From assembly GCF_007655005.1 (NCBI RefSeq), contig NZ_SZVW01000026.1, forward strand, positions 62,001-126,000: 64,000 nucleotides of DNA, in the 5' to 3' direction. Each line of letters opens with the position of its first letter. Within the stretch, counting starts at the first letter, position 1. The position numbers and the translations under genes were made by a program. Shown here one piece after another: positions 26,360 through 35,248 of this stretch. This DNA is from Streptomyces tibetensis (GTDB taxonomy: Bacteria; Actinomycetota; Actinomycetes; Streptomycetales; Streptomycetaceae). The notes beneath the pieces were generated by a model. That model had not been told where the DNA came from. It searched no databases and worked only from the letters and a program-made list of their open reading frames with translations.

Positions 26360-27010
26360 ATGCCCGCGGCCCCGAAGCCCGAGATCCTGGCCGCGTTCGA
26401 GGCGGCGAAGGGGTTCATGCCCGTCGGTGAGGGCCTGGCGCTGTACGCGGCGGCCGTGGAGGCCGGGCGGCTCGGGCTGCCGCTGCTGGAGGTCGGCACC
26501 TACTGCGGCCGGTCCACGATCCTGCTCGCCGACGCGGCCCGCGCGGCCGGGGTCGGCGCGCTCACCGTCGACCACCACCGCGGCAGCGAGGAGCAGCAGC
26601 CGGGCTGGGAGTACCACGACCCGGAGACGGTCGACCCCGAGATCGGCCTGATGGACACGCTGCCCACGTTCCGCCGCACGCTCCACCGGGCGGGCCTGGA
26701 GGAGCACGTGGTGGCGCTGGTGGGGCGTTCCCCGCGGATCGCCGCGTTCTGGCGGACGCCGCTGGGGTTCGTCTTCATCGACGGCGGCCACACCGACGAG
26801 CACGCCACGGCCGACTACGAGGGCTGGGCGCCGCATGTCGCCGAGGGCGGTCTGCTGCTCATCCACGACGTCTTCCCCGACCCGCAGGACGAGTTCACCG
26901 GCCAGGCCCCCTACCGGATCTACCTGAGGGCCCTCGCCTCCGGCGCGTTCACCGAGGTCTCGGCGACGGACTCGCTGCGGGTGCTGCGGCGCACGGGCCC
27001 GGGCATCTGA
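26360..27010 (+). CDS. Class I SAM-dependent methyltransferase
   Basis: 216 residues. The SAM-binding motif I is LLEVGTYCGRSTILLADAA at about 42-60. A motif resembling the acidic metal site follows (FVFIDGGHTDEHATADYEGW), then LLLIHDVFPDPQDEF. This pattern is the Methyltransf_24 family, related to caffeoyl-CoA and cephalosporin-hydroxylase-type enzymes. The substrate is unknown. An RBS-like GAGAGGAA lies upstream of the ATG at 26360. Confidence 0.85.
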   Translation: MPAAPKPEILAAFEAAKGFMPVGEGLALYAAAVEAGRLGLPLLEVGTYCGRSTILLADAARAAGVGALTVDHHRGSEEQQPGWEYHDPETVDPEIGLMDTLPTFRRTLHRAGLEEHVVALVGRSPRIAAFWRTPLGFVFIDGGHTDEHATADYEGWAPHVAEGGLLLIHDVFPDPQDEFTGQAPYRIYLRALASGAFTEVSATDSLRVLRRTGPGI

Positions 27011-27131
27011 CGCACCGGCACGCGCTGGGCGGCTGGGCGGGTGAACCGCACCCCCGACACCCCTTCTCGGTCGGCCCACGGGCGGCGTGGCGCGTCGGCG
27101 GGCGGGAGCCACTGCCCAAGGATCCGGGCGC

Positions 27132-27419
27132 GTGGCACACACCTTCGAAGAGCTCGTGGAGAAGCAGCGCGCGGCGGACGAGGCGTACGCCCGCGTGCGT
27201 CACCTCCAGGACGCGTACGGGCCGCCCACCCAGACCAAGTGGAGCGACCGGCAGACCACCACCTGGGAGACGGCCTGGCGCGCCTGGCGCGATCTCGCCC
27301 GGGACGTCCAGGCGGCGGTGACCGGGTACGCGAAGCAGGAGGGCACACCGCGTCAGGAGGTGGAGGCGCGGGTGAAGGAGGCGGTACGGCACGGGGGCGA
27401 CGGCGGGAACGGGGCGTAG
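27132..27419 (+). CDS. Small hypothetical protein, mostly helical
   Basis: 95 residues from a GTG at 27132 (VAHTFEELVEKQRAADEAYARV). It is predicted all-helical with regularly spaced charged residues, including QAAVTGYAKQEGTPRQEVEARV. No membrane segment and no recognised family. It lies between a methyltransferase and an amidase on the same strand, with its own intergenic spaces. Confidence 0.65.
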   Translation: MAHTFEELVEKQRAADEAYARVRHLQDAYGPPTQTKWSDRQTTTWETAWRAWRDLARDVQAAVTGYAKQEGTPRQEVEARVKEAVRHGGDGGNGA

Positions 27420-27606
27420 GCCGGGTCAGCGACGTCCCGCTCGCCCCTCTCCGGGCGGACGACGGGACGACGGCGGACACGACCCGGCCCATACCCGTCG
27501 GCCACGCCAGAACCCGTCAGCCAGGCCACCACCCGCCGACCCGGCCACCACCCGCCGGGCCCTCCTCGGCCCGCCGCCCCTGCCGACGGCCGCTAGGGTG
27601 GCAGGC

Positions 27607-28557
27607 GTGTCGTACGTAGGCCCGGACTTCGAACCTCCCCAGCCCCGCCGCCCCCGCCGCGGCCCCCTGACCGTCGCGCTCGCCGCGCTGGTGCCGGGGG
27701 CGCTGCTCGGCTGGCTGGTGTACGAGACGGTGGGCGGCTCCGGGGACGACGGGGGTTCGGGGCGGGCGACCGTGCGGTCCTCCTCGCCCGCCGCGTCGGG
27801 CGCGCCCTCCGACGACGCCAAGAAGCCGAGCGCCTCGCCGGACCCCACGGGCACCCCCTCCGCCTCCGCGCCCGCTGCCTCCGGCCCGCTCAAGGGCAAG
27901 GTCGTCGTCGTCGACCCGGGGCACAACCCGGGCAACTTCCAGCACGCGTCCGAGATCAACCGCAAGGTGGACATCGGGACGAACTCCAAGGAGTGCGACA
28001 CCACGGGCACGTCCACCAACGACGGTTACACCGAGGCCAGGTTCACGCTGGACGTGGCGCACCGGATGCGCACGCTGCTGGAGAAGCAGGGGGCCACGGT
28101 GAAGCTGACGCAGGACGGCGACCGGCCGTTCGGGCCGTGCGTGGACGAGCGGGCCCGGATCGGCAACCAGGCGAAGGCCGACGCCGTCGTCTCGATCCAC
28201 GCGGACGGCTCGGGCGCCGGCAACCGCGGCTTCCACGTGATCCTGCCCGGCTCGGTCCACGCGGGCGCCGCGGACACCCGGGCGATCGTCGGCCCCTCCC
28301 GCGATCTCGGCGAGCACGTCGCGGGCCGCTTCGTCGCGGTCACCGGCAGCGCGCCCTCCAACTACATCGGCGACGGCAGCGGTCTCGTCACGCGTAAGGA
28401 CCTGGGCGGTCTCAATCTGTCAACGGTTCCCAAGGTGTTCATCGAGTGCGGCAACATGCGCGATAGCAAGGACGCGGCGTTGCTCACCAGCGGCGCCTGG
28501 CGGCAGAAGGCGGCGCAAGGGATCTCCGAGGGAATCGTGATGTTTCTGCGCGGGTAG
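27607..28557 (+). CDS. N-acetylmuramoyl-L-alanine amidase (Amidase_3, membrane-anchored)
   Basis: 316 residues, chosen from the GTG at 27607 (VSYVGPDFEPP). An in-frame GTG at 27598 is possible. One transmembrane helix (LTVALAALVPGALLGWLVYE, about 24-43) is followed by a Ser/Ala/Pro linker, and then the zinc amidase domain: VVVVDPGHNPGNF (first His), the metal Glu in DGYTEARFTLDVA, the second His in DAVVSIHADGSGAGNRGFHV, and the catalytic Glu in VPKVFIECGNMRDSKDA. It cleaves the amide between MurNAc and the stem peptide, outside the membrane. Homologous to mycobacterial Rv3717-type amidases. Confidence 0.93.
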   Translation: MSYVGPDFEPPQPRRPRRGPLTVALAALVPGALLGWLVYETVGGSGDDGGSGRATVRSSSPAASGAPSDDAKKPSASPDPTGTPSASAPAASGPLKGKVVVVDPGHNPGNFQHASEINRKVDIGTNSKECDTTGTSTNDGYTEARFTLDVAHRMRTLLEKQGATVKLTQDGDRPFGPCVDERARIGNQAKADAVVSIHADGSGAGNRGFHVILPGSVHAGAADTRAIVGPSRDLGEHVAGRFVAVTGSAPSNYIGDGSGLVTRKDLGGLNLSTVPKVFIECGNMRDSKDAALLTSGAWRQKAAQGISEGIVMFLRG

Positions 28558-28715
28558 TTGCGGACCGGTAGATCCCGGCGGACACCCTGACCTGGCGGAC
28601 GATAGGGTCCTCCTTACGATGAGGGGCCACCCCCGCGCTTCACACCGAGTCCACACGGCGGCATGGTGACAGCGACGCCTCCACGGACGATGAGACGACC
28701 TACGAAGGACCTGAA

Positions 28716-29543
28716 GTGAATATCCGCTCCCTCACTCGGGGCGACGGCGTGGTGATCGGTGCAGCGGTGTTGCTGTTGATCGCGTCGTTCCTCGACCTCT
28801 ACTCGTTCGACAATGTCCCCGACAGCGTCGACCTCCCCAGCCTGTGGGGCAGCGGCCCGGTCGTGTTCAGCGTCGTGCTGGCCGGGATCATCGGCGGCGC
28901 GCTGGTCGTCGTCGCGCGGGGCCTGCCGCAGCTGCCGAAGATCGCCGGGATCGAGCTCGGCCAGTTCGGCGCCGCCTTCACGGTGTTCGCCGCGTGGAGC
29001 GCGCTCGGCAACGTCTTCGACGTGACCGGCGGCTACGACAACATCGAGGGAACCCGCGCCGACTACCTTCCGAGCCCCGGCGTCGGCATGATCCTCGCCC
29101 TCGTCGCCACGCTGCTGATGGCCGCCGCCGCCATCGCCACCCCCCTCGTCCCGGTGCTCAAGGGCGCCCTCATCCCTGCCCCCCGCCCGGCCGCCCCGCA
29201 GCCCTACGGCGCCCAGCCCCCCGGTGGTTACGGCTACCCGGGCGCGCAGCAGCCCGGCGGCTACGGCCAGCCGCAGCCGGGGCAGCCGTACGGCGGTCAG
29301 CAGCCGCAGCCGGCGCAGGCCCAGGCTCCGCAGCCGCCGGCCGGGGACTTCTCCCCGTTCTGGTTCGCGGTGCCGGTGCCGCGGCCGCTGTTCGCGGAGG
29401 ACGGCTCGCCCACGCCGATCGCCGAACTCGCCCCGGGTACCTGGTACCTGGCCGTCGAACAGCGCGGAGCGGCCCTGGTCGCCCAGACACAGGACGGCCG
29501 CCGCGGCGTCCTGCAGGACACGTCGGGCATCCAGCGCGGCTGA
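28716..29543 (+). CDS. DUF5336-like membrane protein with Pro/Gln/Gly-rich segment
   Basis: 275 residues from a GTG at 28716 (GAAGGA upstream). Four hydrophobic helices are visible (VVIGAAVLLLIASFLDLY, VVFSVVLAGIIGGALVVVA, GAAFTVFAAWSALGNVF, VGMILALVATLLMAAAAIATP). Then comes a low-complexity PQPYGAQPPGGYGYPGAQQPGGYG region and a C-terminal ~65-residue beta-rich domain (FWFAVPVPRPLF...ELAPGTWYLAVEQRG). DUF5336 proteins of this form are common in actinobacteria, with unknown function. A terminator follows. Confidence 0.82.
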   Translation: MNIRSLTRGDGVVIGAAVLLLIASFLDLYSFDNVPDSVDLPSLWGSGPVVFSVVLAGIIGGALVVVARGLPQLPKIAGIELGQFGAAFTVFAAWSALGNVFDVTGGYDNIEGTRADYLPSPGVGMILALVATLLMAAAAIATPLVPVLKGALIPAPRPAAPQPYGAQPPGGYGYPGAQQPGGYGQPQPGQPYGGQQPQPAQAQAPQPPAGDFSPFWFAVPVPRPLFAEDGSPTPIAELAPGTWYLAVEQRGAALVAQTQDGRRGVLQDTSGIQRG

Positions 29544-29560
29544 GCCCGCACACCTCTCGC

Positions 29561-29592
29561 ACGGCCCCTCGCCCTTCCGGGCGGGGGGCCGT
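29561..29592 (+). terminator. Hairpin terminator after the DUF5336-like gene
   Basis: ACGGCCCCTCGCCC, a TTCC loop, then GGGCGGGGGGCCGT: a 14-base stem with one mismatch, 18 bases past the stop. Confidence 0.85.
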
Positions 29593-29642
29593 TGCCGTAC
29601 AGTCGTCGCCCCCGTCAGCTGACATACCGTCAGGAGGCAGGC

Positions 29643-30653
29643 ATGCGGCTCGGTCTCGCGCTCGGCTACTGGGGCCGCGGCCCCTCCCCCGACCATGTGG
29701 CCCTCGCACAGGAGGCGGAGCGGCTCGGCTACGACTCGGTCTGGACGGCGGAGTCCTGGGGCTCGGACGCCTTCACCCCGCTCACCTGGATCGCGGCGCA
29801 CACCTCCCGCATCCGCCTCGGCACGGCGGTCGCGCAGATGGCGGCCCGCTCGCCGGCCACGACCGCGATGCACGCCCTCACCCTGGACCACCTCTCCGGC
29901 GGCCGCGTGATGCTGGGCCTCGGCCTCTCCGGCCCGCAGGTCGTCGAGGGCTGGTACGGCCGCCCGTTCCCCGCCTCGCCGCTCACCGCCACCCGCGAGT
30001 ACGTCGACGTCCTGCGGCAGGTGCTGCGCCGCGAGGCCCCCGTCGAACTGGCGGGCCGCTTCCACTCCCACCCCTACCGGGGCCCGGACGCCACCGGCCT
30101 CGGCAAGCCCCTCAAACCGATCACCCACCCGTTGCGCGGCGATCTGCCGATCCTGCTGGGCGCGGAGGGCCCGAAGAACGTCGCCCAGACGACCCGGATC
30201 GCCGACGGCTGGCTGCCGCTGTACTGGGCGCCGACCCGGCCCGAGGTCTACGGCCCGGCCCTGGCGGAGCTGCCTGAAGGGTTCCTGGTCGCGCCGATGG
30301 CCCGGGCCCGGGTCTGCGACGACGTCGCCGAAGGCCTGCTGCCCGTCAAGGCGATGCTCGGCTTCTACATCGGCGGCATGGGCCACGCGGCCCGCAACTT
30401 CCACGCCGACCTGATGGCCCGCATGGGCTACGAGGCCGAGGCCCGCCGCATCCAGGAGCTGTTCCTCTCCGGCCGCCGGGAGGAGGCCGTGCTGGCGGTC
30501 CCCGACGCCTTCGCCGACGAGATCTCCTTGGTCGGCCCGCGCGAACGGATCGCCGAGCGGCTGGAGGTGTGGCGCAAGGGCCCGGTGACGGACCTTCTCG
30601 TGCTCAGCCCCGACCCGCACACGCTGCGGGTTCTCACGGAGTTGAACTCCTGA
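29643..30653 (+). CDS. LLM-class F420-dependent oxidoreductase
   Basis: 336 residues with AGGAGG before the ATG at 29643. The TIM-barrel luciferase-like signature is clear: N-terminal RLGLALGYWGRG, LAQEAERLGYDSVWTAESWGSDAFTPL, LGTAVAQMAARSPATTAMHALTLDHLSGGRVMLGLGLSGPQVVEGWYGRPF, and GAEGPKNVAQTTRIADGWLP. This branch (MSMEG-type) uses deazaflavin F420, made by Streptomyces, to reduce or oxidise small molecules. The substrate is not predictable. It stands between terminators, so is probably transcribed alone or with the small membrane protein after it. Confidence 0.92.
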   Translation: MRLGLALGYWGRGPSPDHVALAQEAERLGYDSVWTAESWGSDAFTPLTWIAAHTSRIRLGTAVAQMAARSPATTAMHALTLDHLSGGRVMLGLGLSGPQVVEGWYGRPFPASPLTATREYVDVLRQVLRREAPVELAGRFHSHPYRGPDATGLGKPLKPITHPLRGDLPILLGAEGPKNVAQTTRIADGWLPLYWAPTRPEVYGPALAELPEGFLVAPMARARVCDDVAEGLLPVKAMLGFYIGGMGHAARNFHADLMARMGYEAEARRIQELFLSGRREEAVLAVPDAFADEISLVGPRERIAERLEVWRKGPVTDLLVLSPDPHTLRVLTELNS

Positions 30654-30699
30654 GCGAATCCCCGGGTTTCATCCAGAGTTCAAGGGCAATCCGGAAGAC

Positions 30700-30996
30700 A
30701 TGTCCCCTCGATATCGCAACGGTGCGACTCAAGCCGGCACGATCGTGGCGGTCGTGGCCGACATCATGGCCCTCATCCTGGGTCTCTGGATCCTGATGTA
30801 CCTGCTGGACGCCAACCCCGGCAACTCGTTCGTCCAGTTCATCCACGACGCGGCCCGCTGGCTCGCCGGCTGGTCGCACGACCTGTTCACGTTCGACGAG
30901 GCCTGGGCCCGAGTGGTCTGCGGCTACGGCCTGGCAGCGGTGGTGTACCTGCTCATCGGCCACGCCATCGCCAACCGCGTTTCACACCGGCACTAA
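30700..30996 (+). CDS. Small membrane protein of unknown function
   Basis: 98 residues with two transmembrane helices (GTIVAVVADIMALILGLWILMYLL at about 13-36 and VVCGYGLAAVVYLLIGHAIA at about 72-91) and a short amphipathic region between them (FVQFIHDAARWLAGW). Both ends are likely on the same side of the membrane. A family-B repeat lies just downstream. No function can be assigned. Confidence 0.78.
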   Translation: MSPRYRNGATQAGTIVAVVADIMALILGLWILMYLLDANPGNSFVQFIHDAARWLAGWSHDLFTFDEAWARVVCGYGLAAVVYLLIGHAIANRVSHRH

Positions 30997-31007
30997 GAAC
31001 GCCTTCA

Positions 31008-31085
31008 GGGGCTCGCCCCCTCAGGGGCGCGGGGAACTGCGCGATCAACCCCGCACTACCCGCGCCCGCACAACAGGCGAGCCCC
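31008..31085. repeat. Family-B interspersed repeat, intergenic copy
   Basis: 10-base inverted arms (GGGGCTCGCC and GGCGAGCCCC) enclose the core AGGGGCGCGGGGAACTGCGC, of which 28 bases (31023-31050) are identical to 43563-43590. It lies between convergent genes and may also act as a terminator. Confidence 0.85.
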
Positions 31086-31093
31086 CCGAGCTC

Positions 31094-32164
31094 CTAGGCG
31101 CAGCAGTCCGACTCAAGCCCGAAAGGCAACTCGGCCCCGCCGAACACCTGGCACGTGGCCTCGTGCCCACCCAACGCGGCAACGGCCAGCAACAGCGACC
31201 CGGCGGTCCACGTGGTCAACTCCCGAGGCCAGATCGCCTCGTCGTCGAAGACGTACCCGGTCCAGTACAGCCCGCTCTCCGGATCACGCAGGTGCTGGAT
31301 CGACTGCAGGATCTCCAACGCCCGGTCGGACTCCCCCATCGCCCACAACGCGAGGGCGAGTTCGGCCGACTCGCCCCCCGTCACCCACGGGTTGGGCACC
31401 ACGCACCGCACCCCCAGCCCGGGTACGACGAACCGGTCCCAGTCCTCCTCGATGCGGGCCTTGGCCTCCGCGCCGGTCAGCGCACCGCCGAGCACCGGGT
31501 AGTACCAGTCCATCGAGTACCGGTTCTTGTCGAGGAACCGCTCGGGGTGGTGGCGTATGGCGTGCCGCAGCGCGCCCGCCGCCAACTCCCAGTCGGGTTG
31601 GGCCTCTTCGCGCTGCTCGGCGATGGCGAGAGCGCAGCGCAGCGCGTGGTGGATGGAGGAGCTGCCCGTCAGCAGCGCGTCCGTCGTCTCCGTGCCGTCG
31701 TCGTCGCGGCGCCAGCCGATCTGCCCGCCGGGCTGCTGCAGGCGCAGCACGAACTCCACCGCCGCGTACACCGCCGGCCACATCCGGTCCAGGAACGCGT
31801 CGTCGCCGGTGGAGAGGTAGTGGTGCCAGACGCCGACGGCTATGTAGGCGACGAAGTTGGTCTCCCGGCCCCGGTCGGTGACCGCGTCGGCCTCGCCGTC
31901 GGTGTAGGCGGCGTACCAGGAGCCGTCCTCGTTCTGGTGCCGGGCCAGCCACAGGTAGGCCCGCTCGGCGGCCTCGTGCTCGTCGGCCGTGTCGAGGGCC
32001 ATGGCCGCCTCGACGTGGTCCCACGGGTCGAGGTGGTGCCCCCGGAACCAGGGGATCGCACCGTCCTCGCGCTGCACGGCGAGGATGCCGGCGACGGTCG
32101 CGGCGGCCTGCCCTGCGGTGAGGACCCCGGGCAGGACCAGATGTTCCGTCCGGGGAGTGGTCAC
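31094..32164 (-). CDS. Prenyltransferase/squalene-oxidase-repeat alpha/alpha-toroid protein
   Basis: 356 residues from a GTG at 32164 overlapping the upstream methyltransferase stop. Repeated helix-pair motifs typical of alpha/alpha toroids run through it: AGILAVQREDGAIPWFRG, RAYLWLARHQNEDGSWYAAYTDG, FVLRLQQPGGQIGWRR, LEILQSIQHLRDPESGLYWTG. No DxDD or zinc-binding site of cyclases or prenyltransferases is evident, so it may bind glycan or lipid rather than cyclise terpenes. It is third in a GT4-methyltransferase-toroid operon that recurs in actinobacteria. Function unknown. Confidence 0.82.
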   Translation of the reverse strand: MTTPRTEHLVLPGVLTAGQAAATVAGILAVQREDGAIPWFRGHHLDPWDHVEAAMALDTADEHEAAERAYLWLARHQNEDGSWYAAYTDGEADAVTDRGRETNFVAYIAVGVWHHYLSTGDDAFLDRMWPAVYAAVEFVLRLQQPGGQIGWRRDDDGTETTDALLTGSSSIHHALRCALAIAEQREEAQPDWELAAGALRHAIRHHPERFLDKNRYSMDWYYPVLGGALTGAEAKARIEEDWDRFVVPGLGVRCVVPNPWVTGGESAELALALWAMGESDRALEILQSIQHLRDPESGLYWTGYVFDDEAIWPRELTTWTAGSLLLAVAALGGHEATCQVFGGAELPFGLESDCCA

Positions 32165-32910
32165 GTGGCGTCCGCCCCGGTGTCGGCAAGACGCGGCAGG
32201 TGCGGCTTGGTCGCGTACGCCACGAAGCTCTTGCCGATCAGCGGGTTCAGCGCCTGCTCGGCGACCCGGGTGGCCAGCGGCTTCTTCATGATGTCCCAGA
32301 CGAGCAGCTTGTGGTACGCCCGCACCGGCAGCGCCTTGTCGTTGTCGACGCCGAACGCGCACTTGAGCCACCAGTAGGGCGAGTGCAGGGCGTGGGCGTG
32401 GTGCGTGCCGTAGGGCTTGAGTCCGGCCTCGCGGATCTTCGCCAGCAGCTCGTCCGCCTTGTAGATGCGGATGTGGCCGCCCTCGACCTCGTGGTAGGCG
32501 TCGGAGAGGCTCCAGCAGACCTTCTCGGGGCCGTAGCGCGGGACGGTGACGGCGATGCGCCCGCCGGGCTTCAGCACCCGCACCATCTCCGCGAGGACGC
32601 CCTTGTCGTCCGGGATGTGCTCCATGACCTCGGAGATGATCACGACGTCGAAGGACTCGTCGGGGAAGGGCAGCGCGAGGGCGTCGCCCTCCATCGCGGT
32701 GGCGGTGGCGCCCTCGGGGGCCTCACCGGCCTCCTTCATCGCCGCGAACCACTTCGCGACCTCGCGGATCTCCTCGGCGTTCTGGTCCAGCGCCACGACC
32801 TGCGCGCCGCGCCGGTAACACTCGAACGCGTGCCGTCCGGCCCCGCAGCCGAGGTCCAGGACCCGGTCCCCCGGGGCGAGCGGGAACCGGGAGAAGTCGA
32901 CGGTCAGCAC
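32161..32910 (-). CDS. Class I SAM-dependent methyltransferase
   Basis: 249 residues from a GTG at 32910, overlapping the glycosyltransferase end by 7 bases. The Methyltransf_11 core is complete: motif I VLDLGCGAGRHAFECYRRGAQVVALDQN, VDFSRFPL before it, then MEGDALALPFPDESFDVVIISEVMEHI and LAEMVRVLKPGGRIAVTVPRYGPEKVC. The C-terminal third (HHAHALHSPYWWLKCAFGVDND) is typical of sugar/lipid-carrier methyltransferases. Translational coupling on both sides says that it works with the GT4 and the toroid protein. Confidence 0.9.
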   Translation of the reverse strand: MLTVDFSRFPLAPGDRVLDLGCGAGRHAFECYRRGAQVVALDQNAEEIREVAKWFAAMKEAGEAPEGATATAMEGDALALPFPDESFDVVIISEVMEHIPDDKGVLAEMVRVLKPGGRIAVTVPRYGPEKVCWSLSDAYHEVEGGHIRIYKADELLAKIREAGLKPYGTHHAHALHSPYWWLKCAFGVDNDKALPVRAYHKLLVWDIMKKPLATRVAEQALNPLIGKSFVAYATKPHLPRLADTGADAT

Positions 32911-34349
32911 GTGGCCCTGCTTTCGGAGTTGACGCCTTCTACATCTGCCGGGGCTGCGGAGACAGCACCTGCTGTGACTGCGGGGGGTGTGGATACAGCA
33001 CCCGTCGTGGGGGCCGAACGGCCGGAATCCCGCTGCACGTGGTGACCCCCGGCCCGGTCGATCGCCTCGCGGTAGCGGGCCACCGTGCCCTCCGCGGCCC
33101 TGGCCCAGGTGAAGTGCCGGAGCACGCGCTCCCGTCCGGCCGTGCCGAGGCGGGCGCGCAGGTCCGCGTCGGACAGCAGGCGGTCCAGGCCGGCGGCCAG
33201 GGCGCCCGCGTCGCCGGGCGGTACCGCCAGGCACGTCTCCCCGTCGCGGCCGGCGACCTCGGGTATGGCACCGCCGGTCGTGGCGAGCAGGGGCGTGCCC
33301 GTCGCCATGGCCTCGGCGGCCGGGAGCGAGAAACCCTCGTAGAGCGACGGCACGCAGGCGACCTGGGCCGAGCGCACGAGGTCGACGAGTTCCGCGTCGG
33401 AGATGCCCTTGACGAACTCGACGGCACCGGCGAGGCCGTACTGTTCCATCGCCCGGGCGACCGGTCCTTCGGTGGGTCGCTTGCCGACGACGACGAGATG
33501 GGCGCCGGGGTGCTCGGTCCGCACCTTGGCGAGCGCCTCGACGAGGTGCACCAGGCCCTTCAGCGGCACGTCCGCGCTGGACGTCGTCACGATCCGGCCC
33601 GGCACGACGGGCACCGAGGGATCCGGCGAGAACAGGTCGGTGTCGGCGCCGATGTGGACCACGTGGATGCGGTCCCGCCGGACGCCGAGGTGGTCGATGA
33701 TCTCCTGCTGCGAGGTGCCGGACACGGTGAGCACGGACGGCAGCCGGCGCGCGACGCGCTTCTGCATGCGCGTGAAGGCGTACCAGCGCCGCACCGACAG
33801 GCGCCGCTTGCGTCCGTCCGCCGCGTCCAGCTCCAGCTGCCGGTCGACGGTGATGGGGTGGTGGATGGTGGTCACCAGGGGCGCGCCGACATCGCCCAGC
33901 AGGCCGTAGCCGAGGGTCTGGTTGTCGTGCACGACGTCGAACTCGCCGCGGCGGGCGCGCAGATGGCGGCGGGCGCGCAGGGAGAACGTCAGGGGTTCCG
34001 GGAAACCGCCCGTCCACATCGTCGCGACTTCCAGCGCGTCGATCCAGTCGCGGTACTCGCCGCGCCCGGGCGTGCGGAAAGGATCCGGCTGGCGGTACAG
34101 GTCGAGGCTGGGCAGCTCGGTGAGGCTGAGCCCGGCGTGGCCCTCGTCGAGGACGGGGTACGGCTGGGCGCCGATGACCTCGACCCGGTGGCCGAGGCGG
34201 GCCAGTTCGCGCGAGAGGTGCCGGACATAGACGCCCTGGCCACCACAGAACGGGTTCCCTTTATAGGTGAGGAGCGCGATGTCGAGCGGTCGCAAGCCGT
34301 CGGCAGCGGGGGCCTGAGGAGCCCCGGCCTCCCTGGCCTCAGCGGTCAC
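32904..34349 (-). CDS. Family 4 glycosyltransferase
   Basis: 481 residues from a GTG at 34349. GT-B fold features are present: DIALLTYKGNPFCGGQGVYVRHLSRELARLGHRVEV (glycine-rich acceptor-side loop), DVVHDNQTLGYG, TVSGTSQQEIIDHLGVRRDRIHVVHIGADTDLF, and the donor-site EX7E motif (E in SLYEGFSLPAAEAMATGTPLLAT). The last ~35 residues are a low-complexity Ala/Val/Thr tail. It opens the operon GT4-methyltransferase-toroid and is divergent from kstR, with a KstR-like site between them, so a link to lipid metabolism is possible. Confidence 0.92.
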   Translation of the reverse strand: MTAEAREAGAPQAPAADGLRPLDIALLTYKGNPFCGGQGVYVRHLSRELARLGHRVEVIGAQPYPVLDEGHAGLSLTELPSLDLYRQPDPFRTPGRGEYRDWIDALEVATMWTGGFPEPLTFSLRARRHLRARRGEFDVVHDNQTLGYGLLGDVGAPLVTTIHHPITVDRQLELDAADGRKRRLSVRRWYAFTRMQKRVARRLPSVLTVSGTSQQEIIDHLGVRRDRIHVVHIGADTDLFSPDPSVPVVPGRIVTTSSADVPLKGLVHLVEALAKVRTEHPGAHLVVVGKRPTEGPVARAMEQYGLAGAVEFVKGISDAELVDLVRSAQVACVPSLYEGFSLPAAEAMATGTPLLATTGGAIPEVAGRDGETCLAVPPGDAGALAAGLDRLLSDADLRARLGTAGRERVLRHFTWARAAEGTVARYREAIDRAGGHHVQRDSGRSAPTTGAVSTPPAVTAGAVSAAPADVEGVNSESRATC

Positions 34350-34403
34350 TCCGGGCCCCCTTCTCCCTGCACTGTCCCGCGAGATTACGCCGGGACGCTA
34401 ATC

Positions 34404-34417
34404 TAGAACAAGTTTCA
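34404..34417. promoter_or_regulatory. KstR-like operator between kstR and the GT4 operon
   Basis: TAGAACAAGTTTCA matches TnnAACnnGTTnnA exactly. It lies 157 bases before the kstR ATG and 55 bases before the GT4 start, fitting autoregulation. Confidence 0.75.
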
Positions 34418-34560
34418 GACTTGATCGTCCGGAGGCTCCGAATCTACCGGCAGGTAAGGGTGCTGTGAGCAGTGGATCAGGTGATTCACGCCACGACCGG
34501 CACCGTGCCATGCTGTGTGATCACTCGTCCTCACGGACGGTCACGGAACGGGACCGACAC

Positions 34561-35220
34561 ATGCCCGCGGAAGCCAAGGTGAGCGCCAAGGTGAACAAGC
34601 CGGCCAAGGTGGAAGCCAGAGCGGCAGCCCCCGCCTCCCCGCCCCTCACGGAACGGCAGGAGGCCCGCCGTCGCCGCATCCTGCACGCGAGTGCGCAGCT
34701 GGCCAGCCGGGGCGGCTTCGACGCCGTGCAGATGCGGGAGGTCGCGGAGTCCTCCCAGGTGGCGCTCGGCACGCTGTACCGCTACTTCCCGTCCAAGATC
34801 CACCTGCTGGTCGCCACGATGCAGGACCAGTTGGAGCACATGCACGGCACGCTGCGGAAGAAGCCCCCGCAGGGCGAGACGGCGGCCGAGCGGGTCGCGG
34901 AGACGCTGATGCGGGCCTTCCGGGCGTTGCAGCGCGAGCCCCATCTGGCCGATGCGATGGTCCGGGCGCTGACGTTCGCCGACCGCAGCGTGAGCCCGGA
35001 GGTCGACCAGGTCTCCCGTCAGACGACGGCGATCATCCTGGACGCGATGGGCCAGGAGAACCCGACCCCCGAGCAGCTCTCGGCGGTCCGGGTCATCGAG
35101 CACACCTGGCATTCGGCGCTGGTCACCTGGCTGTCGGGCCGGGCCTCGATCGCCCAGGTGAAGATCGACATCGAGACGGTGTGCCGCCTGATCGACCTCA
35201 CGTCGCCGACCACCCCGTGA
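34561..35220 (+). CDS. kstR: TetR-family regulator KstR
   Basis: 219 residues from the ATG at 34561 (earlier frames extend 32 residues without homology). After a basic, disordered N-terminus the HTH region reads RRRRILHASAQLASRGGFDAVQMREVA, then VALGTLYRYFPSKIHLLVATM, and the C-terminal half includes LTFADRSVSPEVDQVSRQTTAI. From memory, this matches mycobacterial KstR almost motif for motif (EAVQMRAVA, GTLYRYFPSKVHLLVSAL, FADASAASEVDQV). KstR represses sterol catabolism and is released by 3-oxo-steroid-CoA thioesters. Operator-like sites lie before this gene and three other loci in the window. The TPP-like RNA at 35249-35443 is antisense to its 3' side. Confidence 0.92.
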   Translation: MPAEAKVSAKVNKPAKVEARAAAPASPPLTERQEARRRRILHASAQLASRGGFDAVQMREVAESSQVALGTLYRYFPSKIHLLVATMQDQLEHMHGTLRKKPPQGETAAERVAETLMRAFRALQREPHLADAMVRALTFADRSVSPEVDQVSRQTTAIILDAMGQENPTPEQLSAVRVIEHTWHSALVTWLSGRASIAQVKIDIETVCRLIDLTSPTTP

Positions 35221-35248
35221 GCGCCGCGGGCCCCGGGCACGCAAAGGA

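Noticed and set aside
28614..30620. A 668-codon minus-strand frame
   Set aside because: It is a shadow of the DUF5336-like and F420 oxidoreductase genes, with no motif of its own.
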